This document shows positions 20,774-32,022 of a DNA stretch of 49,010 bases, piece after piece. Where the stretch lies: the NCBI GenBank assembly GCA_005223375.1, contig RXOD01003833.1:1-49010 (forward strand), written 5' to 3'. This DNA comes from Amoebophrya sp. AT5.2 (lineage: Eukaryota; Sar; Dinophyceae; Syndiniales; Amoebophryaceae). Under the pieces are notes generated by a model. The model did not search any database. It saw only the letters and a list, made by a program, of their open reading frames with translations, and was not told the DNA's origin. Positions within the stretch are counted from its first letter, which is position 1. Each line of letters starts with the position of its first letter. The position numbers and the translations under genes were made by a program.

Positions 20774-21832
20774 ATGGCCGTCGTGTTGGTTCGCCACGGC
20801 GAAAGGTATGACTACGAAGACAAGACGTGGGTTTCTCTTGCTGTTCGTCCGTGGAACCCGCCACTCACGAACCGCGGTTTCCAGATGGGTGTGGCGGCCG
20901 GCCGCGCCATATCGGACCTGTTGAACGAACACAACCTCCCACCCGCGACGCGCATCGTCACGTCGCCCCTGCTGCGATGCGTGCAGACCAGTTGCGGAAT
21001 TCGGCAAGGGCTCCTCAGTACGAAGCAGAACAGCAGGGAAGATGACGGAGAACGAAGTAATTGCAAGATACCTGTCGCGCTCCCGATGCGCATCGCCATG
21101 TCTCTGACGGAGGTGGTCTTCCGCGACTGGTACCTCGCTTGGAGCGCACCGCAGTCCGACGGTTCCTGGGGCGGTCCGGGGGGGGAAATCGATGAAGGAC
21201 GGCTGCGCCCTGAGGCCTTTCGTCCCGTGGACGAGATTCTTGCCGAGACGCTGGCAGCGGATTTGGACGTGCAAAGCGAAGCGAACTGGTTGAATCAGGT
21301 TCGTACTGCTCCTGCAAAAGAGGCAACGGCAGCCATATGCGACGGTAATTATATGGCGCAGCACTTGTCGGCTGACTCGCTGAAGCTTTGCGAACGACAC
21401 CTGACGGAGGGAGGCGTACTGGGATCGGGGGGGATTTCCGACGGTCCGGGGCCTGTGCTGCAGGACGCAGAAAGTGAAGCGTTCAAGAAGCAGAAGTATA
21501 CCTGGCACCGCAACGAGTCGGACGCCGGGCTGGCAGAACGGCTGGCGGGGGTTGTGCGCGAGTGTGGGGCCCTCTACCCAGGAGAAACCGTGGTCTGCTG
21601 CACGCACGGGGGACCCAGCGCGATGTGCGTGTGGCGGCTTACAGGCGTACACAAAGAACAGGGATACACGAACATCAACATACTGAAAAAGACCGGGAGC
21701 GAGAGCAGTGACGGCGGGGCTGAAGAAGATGGAATTTCGACGAAAGCGAAATCCAAGTACGCCTACGAACCGGTAGTCGTTCGCTATGACGCACATTTGC
21801 CGGCAGTGTACGCCGCGAGTGCCAGTGGGTGA
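20774..21832 (+). CDS. Histidine phosphatase superfamily protein (PGM-like), 352 aa
   Basis: A single exon from ATG to TGA. The N-terminus VVLVRHGERYD holds the RHG catalytic motif at residues 7-9, whose histidine is phosphorylated in this superfamily. PLTNRGFQMGVAAGRAI follows, then VTSPLLRCVQTS, the typical arginine-bearing second motif. VVFRDWYLAWSAP near 115 probably supplies the acid, and ETVVCCTHGGPSAM near residue 278 gives the second catalytic histidine. The layout and length fit the eukaryotic UBASH3/ecdysteroid-phosphate-phosphatase-like branch better than glycolytic mutase. The substrate cannot be told from sequence. A long insertion lies between the acid motif and the last motif. 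No signal peptide is visible, so it is probably cytosolic. Confidence 0.85.
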   Translation: MAVVLVRHGERYDYEDKTWVSLAVRPWNPPLTNRGFQMGVAAGRAISDLLNEHNLPPATRIVTSPLLRCVQTSCGIRQGLLSTKQNSREDDGERSNCKIPVALPMRIAMSLTEVVFRDWYLAWSAPQSDGSWGGPGGEIDEGRLRPEAFRPVDEILAETLAADLDVQSEANWLNQVRTAPAKEATAAICDGNYMAQHLSADSLKLCERHLTEGGVLGSGGISDGPGPVLQDAESEAFKKQKYTWHRNESDAGLAERLAGVVRECGALYPGETVVCCTHGGPSAMCVWRLTGVHKEQGYTNINILKKTGSESSDGGAEEDGISTKAKSKYAYEPVVVRYDAHLPAVYAASASG

Positions 21833-22815
21833 GAAACTGTTCTGTCATATGATAGCTACGCGAATCTCTCACTCGTCTCTTTGTGGCGCCACTTGCGGTA
21901 TTTCCAGACCCAGACATACGAAGCATGAAGCTTTGCAAGCACAAAAGAATTATGCACTTTTACTTTTTAGAAAACGTCGAGTACGAGTCGTCGGCAGAAA
22001 ATTAAAATCAAAATCTATCATCGACCGCATCAAGCGCAAGAATGATGACGGCGGTCGCGGTGTTCACGTTCACCTACGGACGAAGGAGTACAAGCACCTT
22101 TAGTACTACAGGAATTCGAAATCGAATGTTCGCTGGAGGAACTGCTTGTTTCTGATCTTGTCGACACCGTTGATCGCGTCGGGGGGCTCCCATCGTGGTG
22201 CGGACGCTGGTATTCATTGCACACACAAAAAGATCTTGTTCGACATAACGATGAGTAGAGTCGAGTCGTGGTTGCGGTGCTTCTACTTATCGATCCTGAT
22301 ATCCTCGCGCGGCCACCTCGTTGAAGCCATATTAAGAATGCGCGGCCAGCATCTCGATTTAACGCATTCGAATCGAGTTCGAGGTCGAGAGAGATTCGAA
22401 AAAGACCGACGTAGATGTCGAGCTGTGTTTCCCTCGGGTAGGTTGATGCTGGAAATAATGATAAATCATCACTTCCACTCGACGTCTCCCATCAAACCAG
22501 AGGAAGTGCAAGTACTCTCCGTGGCAGGTGTACCTACCCTCTACTGCAGCTTTTTTCACATTGTTGTTGTTTCAAGATGAAATCATGCACTTTTTCTCAT
22601 TGTGATGTCATCAAAGTACTTGCTCCCACTGAAGAAGTGATTCAGTGCACGACAGCCACCCGCGGTTGAAACAATTTTAAATGAAAAGAAACATGTACTA
22701 CTTCTACTTGTACATGTGGAAGTAGAAGTGGTCCGTCTCGCTCGTCTGCTCGTCCAGACGCAGATGAACACGAGGCCACTCAACTTTGCTGCGTTGTTGA
22801 CCTATCTTCATCATC
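21833..22815. other. Intergenic stretch with one doubtful open frame
   Basis: No gene is supported. The longest reading possibility is an ATG frame at 22251-22580 (109 codons) on the + strand with a hydrophobic start (RCFYLSILISS), but its composition is irregular and it has no partner exon. A second short frame begins near 22041. The 3' end of the phosphatase transcript and the 5' leader of the next gene must also lie here. Confidence 0.4.
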
Positions 22816-25800
22816 ATGTTGGACGTGTCTTTGATAAGCGAGCGATCCGTGCTGTCCACCACGTCGTCCGTCGGCGCGCAGCGGTTGCGGAATGCTCTTG
22901 GAAGGCTGCAGGAGCAAGTAAACATGTTGGAAGCGGAGCTCGGCGATGTTCCGCGGCCCAAGATTCGCCTCGAGCGGCACTTTCTTCTAGAGGATCGCCG
23001 GAGCAGCAGCTGCAACAGCACATCCACCAGAAGAAGGCACAGCATGCTTAAAAATATTTTCGGGGCCAGCTCCTGCGAGGAGAAGCAAGAACCGGGGAAG
23101 CAAGTGGCGCCACGAGCAGAAGATGAAGAAGAGGAGAACGTCGGACCGAGGACGTCTTGCGTCCGACTCGCCGATGCGGAGCTGAGGCGCAACACGACGA
23201 TCGTAGCGAAGGGCGTCAAAAGTGGGCGCAAACGGCGGTACAGATCAGCCGACGCCGTAGAAGAGCTCTCAGCCCTTCTCCGACAGAAGGACCACCGCGG
23301 GGGCGACGCGGAAACCCGTCGGCGCCCCGACGTCTGCTCAACATCGTCTCAAGACGAAGAACAAGAATTTTCTTCGATCGCTTTTTGCAGTAGCGAGGAC
23401 GTCACCCTGCGCGAAGAGGCGGGAGACGATGCGTCTGCGGGAAAACAGGAGGAGGATTCGAGCGAATGCGCCATCAACATTAAAGGCAGTAGAAGCGGTG
23501 GCCTGAACCGCGCCAGCAGTAGCCGAAACTCATCTGAGGCCTGCAGCATTGCGGCGAACTCGCGTGCATCTGCATCCGTTGCTGGGGAACGCAGCAGTCC
23601 CGATCCCGAAGAGCTGAAAACGTCAGGCGATCCCAGCGGTACTGGCGCGGAGGTCGGGCGCGAAGCACGAGCACCGCTGCAGAGAAGCGGAACAAGGTTG
23701 CCCTCGTTCTCGTCGAGCCGCGACGATTTCTACGGCCCAGACGGAGCGTGTTCGCGTAGTGCGGGAAGCGGAAAGGATAATGATCCTGCAACGAAGACGA
23801 GCACAAGATCCAGCGAGGGTGTAGGGGGTGGGGGCTCTTCATCGAAATCCACAACGGCGTACACGAGCACCACCACGACGCCGGTGGACGAGCTGGCGTG
23901 CCAGGCAGCGACATTTGCAAACGCGATGCAAGACAGACTGGGAAGCATCGGAGAAGAACACCAAGAACAAGTCGCCGGGGATGCTGTTGCGGGTCAAATT
24001 ACTAGAGCTTGCTTCCGTTCTTTATTATTTCTCTCGTACTTTACTCATTTGTTTCGTACAGCTATGTATCGTTGGTTGTTGCGACGGATGCCAAAATCAT
24101 GTTTTTCTATGTATCGTTGGTTGTTCTTGTGGTTATGAAGATGATCAGGAGATGTATTCTAAATGCACGATTCCCCAGCCCCAGGCTTAGCAACATCGTC
24201 GAGATCAACGAACTACTATACTTACTGGTGCTAGTGCGTTGTTGAATTCTGGTGCTGATAGATTCCGCTTCTTCTCAGGTAGTTACGGAAAGGTCTTCGT
24301 CCATGACGTCCTTCCGACGTCGTCTGCGCTCGGACGTGCGACCGAGCTCGAGCAGCCCGCAGTTTTCGGCGAATGCGCCAGCAATGCGTCGCTCTTCTTC
24401 ACAAGCAACAGCGTGAAGATACTCGCGCAGCCTCCTGGGCATAATGAGCAGACCACGCCCGATCACAGCGTGTCCGTGGCTGGCTCTGCTGCGGGATCAT
24501 CGAGTTTTGGTGATGCACGCGGCAGCCGCGGTCCGCAAGAGCAGCACCGAGAGAAGGGACATCAAGCTGCCGGCCCAGCAGCAGCTGCCCGGGGCGACGA
24601 CGTGTCGAGCCTTTTCGACCTGTCTGCCGTGGTCGCGGAGCCACACCAGTATTCGACCCTGATGCCGGCTCTGCCAGAGCACCACTCGCTCCTGAACGAG
24701 ACTTCATATTGCATCGACGGAAGTCTCCTGCTGGACCAAACAGCACAGGGGGCCAGTCTGCTCCTCGAGGACGAGGACGGAGATGAACATCCTGAGCCCG
24801 GCAAAAAGCGTCCTGCCTCGAGGTGGAAAAGCAGTTCGTGCTCCTCTTCAGCTTCAACGCTCTCGTCCGCAACCTCGCTCGCTGACTTCCTGCCAGACAA
24901 ATCCGAAATAAAGATTTTTTCGAATTTAGGGATAAAGATCGAAGTTGGGGATGGGGCTACCGCACTACGGAACAGGGGCTCATCCGAGTCCGAAACGCAT
25001 CAAGAGGAGCTCGTGGATGCTCTCCTGGCGACGCAGTCCAGGAGCCGAGCTGCCCATTCGTCCTCCTGTTCCACGAGCAGAACACGAGCAGGCTTATCGT
25101 CCACCCGTCTAGAAGCCTTTTTTGCATCGGCAGGTGCTGCGCGCTCCACTTCTACAACTGCCGAAGCTGAAGAACAGCAGAACCATCGGCAAGAACGCGA
25201 GCGCGAGAGGCTGCCGCACCTCGATGGCCACCCGCCTCTTCGGGCCGGCGACGTACCCGTACAGCTACAACACCTACAGGACGTCAACATGTCGCACGAC
25301 GAAGCTGGTGGGACTGGGAAGATGAACCAGTCAATAACCGCATCTACTTCGACTTCGGAAGAGTTGGCCGAGGTCGCCCACGCCCGATCCTCGATTCGCG
25401 CGTGGACCGAGGGCTCGGGGAATGGACCAGAAATGTTTCATATCGGCGCAGACGACAGCTCGGATGAGGATATTGATCACGCCGAGCAGGAGGCGCAAGC
25501 TGGTGCGGGGTTAGACTTAAAGCTGAAAACGGGCGTCTGGGGCGGAAGTAGAGGTACTAAAAACTGCAGCGAGAGGAATTCGCAGTTGGCTGAAGATGAG
25601 TACGACCTCGCGTTCGAGACTGCAAACCGGCTGTCGCGGACGGAACGAGGAGTTGATAATGGGCCGGGCAGCGCTTGCGGCCCCTCTTTGTCCGCTCCGG
25701 AACAACCTCAACCGTGTTCGAAAAAGGATAAGGACAGTGATGGCTGCATGTTGTCACTGTCCTCGCCCTCCATGCCAAATCAGTTGGTCGTGCGCCTGCG

Positions 25801-27283
25801 TTCAGTGTCGGCAGGGAAGGTATCCGTATCCGAGGACGACGAAAACCCGGAGGTGGTCACGTGCAGTGGTCCCACCATCCATCTTTCGGAGAACGGTTTT
25901 GTCGACGAGAGCAGTGTCGAAGACGGAGGTGTACATGCGGAATCGTCGCTCGAAGATGCAGATCACAGCCGGACCCCGATCGCGACGCAAGCGCAAACGC
26001 TCCACCAAGCACCAGGTTCTGCTTTTCGAGATGAGGTAGAGGGGCTCCTCGGTTGCATCGACGAATTTTACGAGGATGATGCTGAGGATGAGCCCTTCAG
26101 CAAGAAGCGCAAGGTTGAAACAGCAGCCACAGCTGAAGGTGAAGATTCCACAGCTACGGAACGCGATGGGCTACTGGTGTTTAAGTTTACAACGTCGAAT
26201 TTTGTTTATTCTTTTATTTAATATTCATCTTTAACTTTATTGCCTGCCTAGCAGGAGTCGCCCCCTTTTTCATTCTTCAAGTAGAATGAAGTCGCATTCG
26301 CAACATGTGGATCTGAGTAGTTCACTCATGAATTCGTTTTGGTTTTTCAGAAATTCGACGAGCCAGTCGTGCTACATTTCGAGGACCTGGAGGGGCCGGG
26401 ATTGAGATCCGCGCTCGTAACGAAGCTGCGCGACAAAAGGCAGCTGCAAGTCCGTGTGGTCACCCCCGATGAAGAAGAAGCAGGAATCCGGAACGAACTC
26501 GGTAAATTCATCTGTTTTTATCGTTTGCGTTTTCGTTGTACACCCTCCAGCTCTACGTGCTCGTCTATAGATGAACATGAAGATCAAATTCTACTCAAAT
26601 TCAAATTCCAACAACTACAACGAACTGCTACCTCAGAGGACGGCGGGATCGGTGGGCTCCTCCTTTCTCCTCCTGGCGCGGCAACCTTCGCGACACGGTC
26701 AGCATCTGCGGAAAGAACGCAGGGAGGACCACTCGCTGGCAAATGCGACGGCTCGACGCAGACCAGCGACCACGGGACTTTCGCCTTCGGGTCGTTTTTC
26801 AATCGCTTCAGTTTCACTTCCCATTCCCTTGTTCGTGGAGCGCCGCGAAGCAGCGCCACCGCCAGCGGCCGCAGCGAACGAGCTGCCCAAGTCTCCGCTG
26901 CGTCAACGTCGTCGCGGGCAAGCGACGCGTCTGCTCCGCGAGGAGAACGAGGACAGCGACGCGATCTGCAAGCCGTCGACTGGACGGAGAAGGTGAAAAG
27001 CCGAATGGCACAACAGCAGGAGCAGGAGGAAGCAACGCTTCTCTCAGACGATTTTCGCTTCGCTGTGGTCGTTCTGTTCTTTCTGGCGAGCGTGCTGTAC
27101 CTCACCACGCACCCACACAACGTGCTGCAGCATCTCGTACACGCGGTCCGAAAATACCTTCGTCTGCGGTTCGGGGGCGATGAAGAAGACCACCAAGCCT
27201 TGCCCACTGGAGCTGCTGAGATGACGCAACACGCAAAACACCATGCGGACGCGCACGCAGCTGCCTCGCAACACTTTTACTAG
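22816..27283 (+). CDS. Acidic low-complexity protein with C-terminal membrane anchor, 1290 aa
   Basis: Four exons: 22816-23992, 24279-26176, 26351-26501 and 26637-27283. Introns are GT-AG at 23993-24278 (phase 1), 26177-26350 (phase 0) and 26502-26636 (phase 1); all junctions keep one frame. The N-terminus has a short coiled-coil-like helix (RLRNALGRLQEQVNMLEAEL, about 24-43). Exon 2 starts with a hydrophobic, folded-looking piece (SYGKVFVHDVL). It continues as a long Ser/Glu/Ala-rich acidic region with a basic patch, KKRKVE, near its end. Exon 3 encodes a compact segment (FDEPVVLHFEDLEGPGLRSA) that reads as conserved. Near the end, FRFAVVVLFFLASVLYLTTH is a clear membrane helix about 50 residues from the C-terminus. 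I recognise no family; a large tail-anchored or single-pass protein is the safest description. A GRAM-like fold at the exon 2 start was considered but is not convincing. Confidence 0.7.
24062..24125 (+). repeat. 19-bp direct repeat inside an intron
   Basis: CTATGTATCGTTGGTTGTT occurs at 24062-24080 and again, unchanged, at 24107-24125, with 26 bp between. Both copies lie inside the first intron of the membrane-anchored protein gene. Confidence 0.9.
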
Positions 27284-28425
27284 CAGATCAATTAAACAAA
27301 TTCAAATTTGAAGATGTTTTAGTACTACAACATCGATTCAGATTCTCTTTCTAACTCATTTGACTTTCACTGTTATTGCAAACCAATTCATCTTGCAAGA
27401 GTCGAATTTTGGATCAGGGGAGGGGTGTTATAATGCGTTTCCGTTCTTTTGCTACGTACTCTTTCTTTGCGTTTCAATTACTCTACTACCGAAGTAAAAA
27501 GCGTATGGACGACGGACCGTGATGCCGGTCTGAAGACCTCCTCTCTACGCGTATACCTAGAAGAAGATTCCTTCGTAGTTGTTTTTCATTGCAATGGGGG
27601 CGGATCATTTGCCTGCGAATTTTTTCGCGTGGACTCCACCTCCTGTCAATGTAAACTCATTCCGTGCTAAAACCCATGTAATTGGTACGACATAGTCGGC
27701 ATGAGTAGCAGCCTGCTCCGGCTCCGCTCCACCACTGTAACAGATACTATAGATACGTTTGGACGTCGTGTACCGAATGCCATGTATCAAACCATGATGT
27801 AGAAAGATGGAGAAATAAAAATCTCAGCGAGCAGAGAGAAACACCAACCGAGACAGCCGCGCACGCAAGAGGATCAAAGTGCAAAACAAAAAGTGCGAGT
27901 GCTACCCCATTTTTTGGGCCATGACCACGACGAGAATACGACGTCGCCGCAACCATGCTGTTCTGCGCAGCCGCGCGTGTCTGTTGGATGTTGGTCGGAG
28001 TCGGACTATCGTGGTAGCTGTGTTGATCAGTGCGAACAACAGCCGATGAGCTTTTTTTCGTCTCGACGGCAATTCCGTGCACCGTGGATCTATACGATGA
28101 TGTTGACTTGTTCTTCGCTATTTGTTTCCTGGAGCTTTTCACGTCTGCTGCTTCCGGAAATTCTTTTCGTGCAGTGGGTCATTTTCCGGGAGAAGGGCGG
28201 CCGCAATGAACCATCATCGAGTATTTTTTCCGTTTCTAGGGAGTGTCGAGGCATATGTATCGCGCGAATTAATAAATTAATTCGATTTTCCAATGATGGA
28301 AGGAGCAGGACCACGACCATGCCAGAACAAGAATACAGCAATTAGACCCCCCCGATTCCCACTTCAATTTATCATCCAGTTCCAGAATTGGATACTGTAG
28401 ACTAGATAGATTCATTTGACGCAAA
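27284..28425. other. Intergenic stretch, no gene supported
   Basis: Much of it is AT-rich, with runs such as AATTAATAAATTAATTCG near 28266. Open frames exist on both strands (27893-28345 on +, 27747-28142 on -), but the + one has no ATG until about 28045. Neither links to an exon by splice signals, nor resembles a known protein. The 5' end of the EF-hand gene is at the right edge. Confidence 0.45.
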
Positions 28426-29832
28426 ATGTCTGGGGACGAGAAGCCAGCTGAGCAGGAGGTCCCTCCGACGCTCCTGGAGGAAGACGGCAATGCAAACAAG
28501 CCAGAAGACGCACAGGCTCCGGACAAGCCAGGTACAGAAACAATTTTATATAATATACTATTTGCTCTTTTATTATTGAGTTTGACAACGTGCAGCCCCC
28601 GGCGGACAAAAAACGTTGCGACGATGACTACAGATCTTTTTGACAAATCTGGATTTGATTGATGGAAAAGCAAAATCAATTTAAGTAAAGTACTTACACT
28701 GCTTGCAGGTGATGCTGCCGACGCCGGCGCTAATGACGACTTGCCTCCAGCCCCAGCCGACGACGCCGCGGCCGCGCCACCCGGCGACGCGCCAACTGAG
28801 ACGAATAGTGCGGCGGCCGCGGTGGACGACTCGGGACAACCCGCGGAACAGGAGGACGAAAAGGCGCCAGGAGCAGGGGGCGCTCCTTCTCCACCACCTT
28901 CCAAAATCACTACGGGAGAGGAGAAGATCTACGAGCATACCGAGGGCGGCGAAGACGAGCACGTCGTGCTTAGTAAGGGTGAGGGCGACCCGTTTGCGGA
29001 CTACGATAGCACCGGCGAGATGTACAAGATTTATGAAGTTCGGAACAAGTACTCCTTCGCACCGTTCGAGCTCTCCGACTTTGCAAGGGGCTTCCAGATC
29101 GTCGACATCCTGGGCGAGGGCCTATTAACTCCAGTGCAGGTGGACAAGGCCATGACCATCATCGGCCAACAGCAAGACCCTCCAGAATTTGAATGGGCGA
29201 TCAACCAAACTGGTATATCAATCTTCATCCTAGCTAGCAATTATTTTGGATTGAAATTGTAATTATTTTTATTGGTATTGACATTTTTAATGATCTTGTC
29301 GCTGTCAGTGCTGGTCGGTGCACTTCTAAGCTTGTTTACGAGCTAAGCATAAGCTCGCAATTCATTGCATCATATAAAAAAGAAAGGACTCGGTTGCAGA
29401 ACAAGTAATTTGAAGAATGAATAGTTGTAGTTCCGACTCTGAGTGTCGAGTTCGACGCGCGATCACGCTCCACATCCATCGATTAAGTTACGTATGTTCT
29501 ATCTAAATCAATGGTCCACGACCTGCACATCAATTCGAATTGCAGACCCCGAGGCAACCGGGCTGTGGGACTTCCAGCGATTCATCGACGTGATGGCGTT
29601 GTTCCGCAAACCCCCACTAACAGAGGTGGAACTTCGCGAAACTTTCGACCTCATGGACGCAGACAAGTCTGGCGCGGTTTCCGCCGGGGAACTGCGGCAG
29701 CTCATGATGTGTGTGGGAAACTCGCTGACCATCGAGGAGGCCGAGGACATGATCAGCATCGCCGATAATGACTGCAGCGGGGAGATCGAGTTCGAAGAAT
29801 TTGCCCATGAAGTTTTGAGCAGTCAGACCTAG
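28426..29832 (+). CDS. EF-hand calcium-binding protein with acidic extension, 298 aa
   Basis: Exons are 28426-28531, 28709-29212 and 29546-29832. Both introns (28532-28708 and 29213-29545) are GT-AG and both fall in phase 1, each restoring an uninterrupted frame. The first 110 residues are acidic and rich in Pro and Ala, without evident fold. After that comes a calmodulin-like body whose first half has lost its calcium ligands (VDILGEGLLTPVQVD). The second half carries two canonical loops: DADKSGAVSAGE at about 241-252 and DNDCSGEIEFEE at about 277-288. This is the pattern of a calmodulin/centrin-related regulatory protein with calcium binding kept only in the C-terminal lobe. The partner is unknown; the acidic extension is unusual for calmodulin itself. 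Two of the junctions sit where the family is well conserved, which makes the splice model reliable. Confidence 0.85.
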
Positions 29833-32022
29833 AAGCACCACTTTAACCTTATCTTTGCATTTGCTCGGGCTTTTTACCATCGATCCATAGGAATGACTGT
29901 CTACTTTCGGGGCTTCTCCACCTACCTTTTCACTCCGAGAATTCTTCTTACGTGTATTGCGTTTACGAATACGCGCACCGGCTTCTTATTCTGCGGTGTT
30001 TGGCGGGATTCCAAGAATTTTTACCCCCTGGACCATACGTCACCCATTTAACCACTCGGTAGCCCCGATTTTATTTCTCCCCGCAAGGGACGAGCGGATC
30101 CAAGATCATTCTGTTTTTTTTGTTGGTAAGTTGCCGCTCAGATGTTGAGAGGCATACGGATACCAGAAGTACGCCAACGGCGAGTTTATTGGTGCTGAAT
30201 GCGCCCGCACCCGCTTTTTGCGAAGAGTCGTGTTTTTTGTGGTGACCTTTCGTTCACTCCTGCTTTTTCAAGGATAGAATATCGAGCCTTACGTTTCTCG
30301 AATGAACTGCGTCGTGCAGAAGCTCCTGAGACACCGGCTAAGTGTATGCGTTTCGCTCTTGTTCGAATCTGTCAGATAGTGGTGGTTCCCAGACGCATCC
30401 TCGTCCTCGTCTGCCTTGGTCAAAAGTTCGTTGTATCAGCTGTTCAAGAGCAACAGCAAGACTATATTCATTGGTTTTTGTATGTGAAGGTGAACGTTTT
30501 TCCTCGTGGTTAAAAAAAGCCACACATGGGTGCGAGACCAAATCGCAAATCGAATCCATCCTCGCCACAACAGGTTTAATGAATTCCGTCGATTCATCTA
30601 CTGCTCGGCAGTGTAGCCTTGGGCCCGGAGGAGCCGGTGTAGAAATGGGCTGCAGGCACCGATCGACGACGTCGGACGACAAACACGTCCACGAGGACAA
30701 CAATTTGATGGTTGCTGTCGGGAGGGTCGTCGAAGTCGAAGATGCTTGATATTGATTACACCACTAGGAGCCACCCGGATTGGGAAAACTATTGATTGAT
30801 TGCAGCATAGTTACGTACTGGGCGTTGTCCCTAAGACCGTCGCCGCGCTGTTTCAGACGGCAACAGGCGGCACCTCTCCCGACACCGGGTGGATGGAACT
30901 ATGATTGATAGATAGTATAAGTAAGTAAATCTAATTCTAAATGTAAATCGAAATTGAATGAATCCTAGAAGTAAGTACTCACACGCGGAGACGTGTCGCC
31001 TGTAACGTAAGTAAGATTGATGGTCGTTCTTGTTCTCTCTTAAGTGAATCCTAGTAAGTATTACTGTTGACAGATATACTTCTTTGCATTTTCGCTTCGA
31101 AACATCACCAGAAATAAGTATACAGTGGCAAGGGGATGGATATTGGTCCGGGAACAAATGCAAAAAATTGCAAAAGGGTTTTCTGTACTATAATTTGGAA
31201 TGAGTGGTCAGCTGGGGTTTTTTCTTATCAGTGATGCTCTTTTGTGTACAAATTTTTGTTGCCAAAGGAACCAGTGCTACGATCGCATCATGTCACGAAG
31301 GTAGATAAATTTCGTAGTGGCGGATTGATTTCGATATAGTCAGTGACACGCAGTCGCACTCGCACGGGCGTCTTCGAGAAAAATGCAGGGCAGCTTGTAA
31401 AAAGATGCAGCTATTGATGCTAGGTAGTACCTTCGAGTGATGAGTGCCGAAGACGAAATGTCACCATGCTTTTGAAGTTGTCGACCACTTGGAAAGTTAA
31501 TAGGGCGTGGCGGGGTGTTCGGTCGAGGTCGAGCAAATATAAAAAACATTGGAAAATGAATCGTGTAGCACTCACGCACTGCCTTTTGAGCTGTCAGCGT
31601 CTCTGGTCTTTATTTCGATCGTCGTGCAGTGGAAGTGGTGTGCTCTGCTTACATGGATCCATCTTCGTGAGCAACTCCGGCACATCGCAACAAGGACCAC
31701 CTCCACCCGGTATTATAAATATCTCTTATGGGTTGCTACACCAATTGCAGACTTGCATAATTTGCTATAGGAACTAAACGAAGGACGCTAGCATCAAACT
31801 TGTCGCGCTCGCGACGAACTGCACAACGAGAAGCCATCAAGCCCTTCGAAAACTTAACGACCAAAAAAACCGACGCTCTTCTGGTCCAGTAACCCGAGTC
31901 AGTGTGTCTTTGCTTCTCTGTTTCTTTGTCCTCGTCCGCAGCTACAGCACGCGCGACGGCAACCAAGCGACGCTCTCACCGTAGCCTATCCATCGCAACG
32001 GGAGCAGTCCGCGCAGAGCACC
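29833..32022. other. 2.2-kb stretch with only doubtful small open frames
   Basis: No gene is firmly supported. Candidate ATG frames on + are 30199-30513 (104 codons) and 31466-31777 (103 codons). A minus-strand frame at 30338-30703 overlaps the first. Two or three frames read equally well in the same bases, so I call none. From about 30900 to 31100 the DNA is rich in repeated GTAAGTA, and GAATCCTAG followed by AGTAAGTA or TAAGTA occurs twice, about 85 bp apart. It also contains the leader of the FkbM gene. Confidence 0.4.

Noticed and set aside
22251..22580. 109-codon ATG frame with hydrophobic start, + strand
   Set aside because: No partner exon, irregular composition and no family resemblance; such lengths are expected by chance.
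30199..30749. Several overlapping protein-like frames on both strands
   Set aside because: Three frames look equally plausible over the same bases and attempts to splice the + frames together hit stops at once.
31466..31777. 103-codon ATG frame upstream of the FkbM gene
   Set aside because: AT-rich second half, no recognisable domain and no phase-matched link to the next exon.
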